NCBI RefSeq assembly: GCF_018687535.1
Contig: NZ_CP061295.1
Span: 930,001 to 994,000, forward strand
Length of the DNA: 64,000 bases
From: Polynucleobacter sp. MWH-S4W17
Lineage (GTDB): Bacteria > Pseudomonadota > Gammaproteobacteria > Burkholderiales > Burkholderiaceae
Direction: 5' to 3'
Below the pieces are notes generated by a model. That model had not been told where the DNA came from. It saw only the letters and a program-made list of their open reading frames with translations, and ran no database searches. Within the stretch, counting starts at the first letter, position 1; the number at the start of each line of letters is the position of its first letter. Position numbers and translations under genes: made by a program. Shown piece by piece: positions 62,014-64,000 of the stretch.

Positions 62014-63411
62014 ATGCATATCCGTACACGTTTCGCCCCAAGTCCCACGGGCTTTATTCATCTGGGAAATCTTCGCAGCGCTCTTTATCCGTGGGCTTTT
62101 GCGCGCCACAATAAGGGTGACTTCATTCTTCGTATTGAAGATACTGACCTTGAGCGCTCATCACAGGAAGCAGTTGACGTCATTATCGAAGGAATGGCGT
62201 GGCTTGGCCTCGATTTGGATGAAGGTCCAATCTATCAGATGCAGCGTATTGATCGATACCGTGAAGTAGTAAAACAAATGTTGGATTCTGGATTGGCCTA
62301 TCCCTGCTACATGAGCGAAGAAGAGCTCAATAAACTCCGTGATCAGCAAATGGCAAGTAAAGAAAAGCCTCGCTATAACGGACTTTGGAGACCTGAGCCT
62401 GGCAAAACATTGCCGCCCGTTCCCGAAGGTGTAAGCCCAGTAATCCGCTTTAAGAATCCAATTGGCGGGTCAGTCATTTGGAATGACGCTGTCAAAGGTC
62501 AAATAGAAATTAGCAATGATGAGTTGGATGATTTGGTTATTGCTAGGCCAGACGGAACACCTACCTACAACTTTTGCGTGGTGATTGATGACATGGATAT
62601 GAACATCACCCACGTCATTAGAGGTGATGACCACGTCAATAACACCCCAAGACAAATTAACATCATGAAGGCCCTTGGCGGATCCCCGCCTGTTTATGCC
62701 CATCTGCCAACCGTGCTTAATGACGCCGGTGAAAAAATGAGTAAGCGTAATGGCGCAATGAGTGTGAGAGATTATCAAAGAGCAGGTTACCTTCCTGATG
62801 CAATCCTGAATTACCTTGCAAGACTTGGCTGGTCTCATGGGGATGCCGAGGTATTTACAAAGGAACAGTTTGTAAATTGGTTTGATTTAGAAAGTTTAGG
62901 GCGCTCACCAGCGCAACATAATCCAGAAAAATTACTTTGGCTAAATCATCAATATATTCAGAATTCCGATCCAGTAAAACTAGCAGCTGCTACTAAGCCA
63001 TTTGCACATGAGATGGGTATGGATACCGAAGCTGGCCCAGACTTTGTTCAGGTGGTTAGCCTATTAAAAGATCGAGCCAATACCCTGATTGAGATTGCCG
63101 AGGGTGCAAAGCTTTTTTATTTGCCGGCACCCAATTTAACTGCTGATCAAATTAAGGAAAATATTGCTGAAGCCGTTATGCCTGCCTTAAAGGATTTGGT
63201 TGAAGCTATTTCAACCGCTGAACCGACTAAAGAAGCTTATGCAGCTGTTTTTAAGCAAATATTGGCAAAGTACCAAATCAAAATGCCGGCACTAGCAATG
63301 CCCGTTAGATACGCATTATTTGCCACCACACAGACCCCAGCGATTGATTCTGTACTGGTTGTGTTGGGCAAGGAGGAGGCTGTCAAAAGGCTTTCTAAGG
63401 TAGTCCAATAG
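62014..63411 (+). CDS. gltX: Glutamyl-tRNA synthetase
   Basis: Class I aminoacyl-tRNA synthetase charging tRNA-Glu. The 465-residue protein begins [13 protein letters not shown] with the HIGH-type motif F-I-H-L-G-N and has K-M-S-K-R-N-G near 244. The helical anticodon-binding domain fills the C-terminal third. I prefer ATG 62014 to 62005 because of the promoter and because family members start just before the R-T-R-F-A-P block. A tRNA-Glu gene lies 190 bp downstream. Confidence 0.95.
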   Translation: MHIRTRFAPSPTGFIHLGNLRSALYPWAFARHNKGDFILRIEDTDLERSSQEAVDVIIEGMAWLGLDLDEGPIYQMQRIDRYREVVKQMLDSGLAYPCYMSEEELNKLRDQQMASKEKPRYNGLWRPEPGKTLPPVPEGVSPVIRFKNPIGGSVIWNDAVKGQIEISNDELDDLVIARPDGTPTYNFCVVIDDMDMNITHVIRGDDHVNNTPRQINIMKALGGSPPVYAHLPTVLNDAGEKMSKRNGAMSVRDYQRAGYLPDAILNYLARLGWSHGDAEVFTKEQFVNWFDLESLGRSPAQHNPEKLLWLNHQYIQNSDPVKLAAATKPFAHEMGMDTEAGPDFVQVVSLLKDRANTLIEIAEGAKLFYLPAPNLTADQIKENIAEAVMPALKDLVEAISTAEPTKEAYAAVFKQILAKYQIKMPALAMPVRYALFATTQTPAIDSVLVVLGKEEAVKRLSKVVQ

Positions 63412-63416
63412 AGAAT

Positions 63417-63446
63417 TTGCGCACCTGCACAAAAATAGGATAAAAT
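63417..63446 (+). promoter_or_regulatory. Promoter of the tRNA-Ala-Glu-Asp cluster
   Basis: TTGCGC (63417-63422), 18-bp spacer and TAAAAT (63441-63446), about 45 bp before tRNA-Ala. The three tRNAs and the terminator at 63812 look like one transcription unit. Confidence 0.55.
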
Positions 63447-63489
63447 CTTGGATTGTTTTGAGTGTCTTGTAGTTTTATCGCGGGATTTC

Positions 63490-63565
<76 letters not shown>

Positions 63566-63597
63566 AGCATTTAAAATAGTTTTATGTAGTAGTCCAG

Positions 63598-63673
63598 GTC
63601 CCCATCGTCTAGAGGCCTAGGACATCACCCTTTCACGGTGAGTACGGGGGTTCGAATCCCCCTGGGGACGCCA
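63598..63673 (+). tRNA. tRNA-Glu (anticodon UUC)
   Basis: 76 nt with encoded CCA. Acceptor GTCCCCA pairs with TGGGGAC, discriminator G. The anticodon loop CTTTCAC carries TTC, reading GAA/GAG. Adjacent to gltX, whose product charges it. Confidence 0.96.
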
Positions 63674-63725
63674 GATTCTTCTGGTAGAAGTAAAGTTGTA
63701 TGATGTTGTGTTACGCGATGTATTT

Positions 63726-63802
63726 GGAGCGGTAGTTCAGTTGGTTAGAATATCGGCCTGTCACGCCGAGGGTCGCGGGTTCGAGTCCCGTCCGTTCCGC
63801 CA
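63726..63802 (+). tRNA. tRNA-Asp (anticodon GUC)
   Basis: 77 nt with encoded CCA. Acceptor GGAGCGG pairs with CCGTTCC, discriminator G as required for aspartate. The anticodon loop CTGTCAC carries GTC. Last of the cluster. Confidence 0.96.
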
Positions 63803-63811
63803 AGACAAATT

Positions 63812-63838
63812 AAAAGCCCCCTTAATCGGGGGCTTTTT
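63812..63838. terminator. Terminator of the tRNA cluster, shared with the right-edge gene
   Basis: A perfect 10-bp stem AAAAGCCCCC / GGGGGCTTTT with a 6-nt loop and flanking A and T runs. It lies between the tRNA cluster and the stop codon of the convergent hydrolase gene. Confidence 0.88.
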
Positions 63839-64000
63839 CTATTCGTAGCCAGCTCTTAATTTAAGAACTTTGCGATTTTCACTGGTTGCTGGATCGAAGT
63901 GATGTCGCTCGACGGCGCTAGTCTGGGCTACAAAGTTCAACACTTCGTTCAGAACAATTTCGCGCTCATTATCGATTGTGACAATATGGTAACTATTTCC
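63839..64000 (-). CDS. C-terminal end of an alpha/beta hydrolase (partial)
   Basis: Only the last 53 codons lie in the window; the stop is TAG at 63841-63839. The visible sequence contains N-S-Y-H-I-V-T-I-D-N-E-R-E near its left end, the segment that carries the catalytic histidine in carboxylesterase and monoglyceride-lipase-like hydrolases (S-Y-H-V-I-T-L-D-x-D-R-E). The C-terminal tail (H-H-F-D-P-A-T-S-E-N-R) is hydrophilic. Exact substrate and length cannot be judged from this fragment. Confidence 0.65.
   Translation of the reverse strand, partial: GNSYHIVTIDNEREIVLNEVLNFVAQTSAVERHHFDPATSENRKVLKLRAGYE

Overview
The window looks like chromosome of a free-living betaproteobacterium of the family Burkholderiaceae, most probably Polynucleobacter. 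I infer this from recalled gene order (parE-parC, the methylmalonyl-CoA cluster, phaC-phaB-phaR, tig-clpP-clpX-lon, pyrG-kdsA-eno-ftsB), from protein sequences that read as betaproteobacterial, and from a base composition more AT-rich than Burkholderia or Cupriavidus. No database was searched. Almost all sequence is coding. I see no transposase, integrase, phage gene or CRISPR array.

Layout. The left edge (1-370) has a pair of perfect inverted DnaA boxes beside tRNA-Arg(CCU). A minus-strand unit follows: CaiB/BaiF CoA-transferase, MFS transporter and a 47-residue membrane protein. Then come topoisomerase IV (parE-parC) and a molybdenum-hydroxylase maturation set (XdhC, MocA-like, RidA, CoxE-like VWA, CoxD-like MoxR) with no hydroxylase subunits nearby. 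Two small c-type cytochromes sit behind a promoter with a perfect FNR box. From 12.7 to 20.8 kb a GntR regulator faces a propionyl-CoA to succinyl-CoA operon (mutase, MeaB, two carboxylase subunits, VOC protein). Next are tsaB-rimI-(psi-like gene), lplT, alr, bamD, rluD and pgeF, then polyhydroxyalkanoate genes phaC-phaB-phaR with rimO and the thiolase bktB. serB, mfd, ispD-ispF, tRNA-Leu, the tig-clpP-clpX-lon block, tRNA-Val, a parvulin-less PpiD-like protein, tesA/ybbA, purL, acnB, pyrG-kdsA-eno-ftsB, hslO, gltX and a tRNA-Ala-Glu-Asp cluster complete the window. The right edge cuts a hydrolase gene.

How the genes connect. The propionyl-CoA and PHA modules both handle short acyl-CoAs: the first feeds the TCA cycle and the second stores surplus as polyester. 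tig, ClpXP, Lon, Hsp33 and the PpiD-like protein are protein quality control; Lon has a sigma-32-type promoter.

I found no clearly new multi-gene system. The best leads are (1) a full-length gene after rimI that looks like a family-4 uracil-DNA glycosylase stripped of catalytic and Fe-S residues and probably is the DNA polymerase III psi subunit; (2) a recurring -10 element 5-8 nt before start codons that lack a Shine-Dalgarno sequence, in at least eight unrelated genes, suggesting common leaderless mRNAs; (3) a 22-bp palindrome over the GntR start codon; (4) the inverted DnaA boxes; (5) a PpiD homologue that lost its PPIase domain; and (6) the 47-residue protein coupled to the MFS gene.
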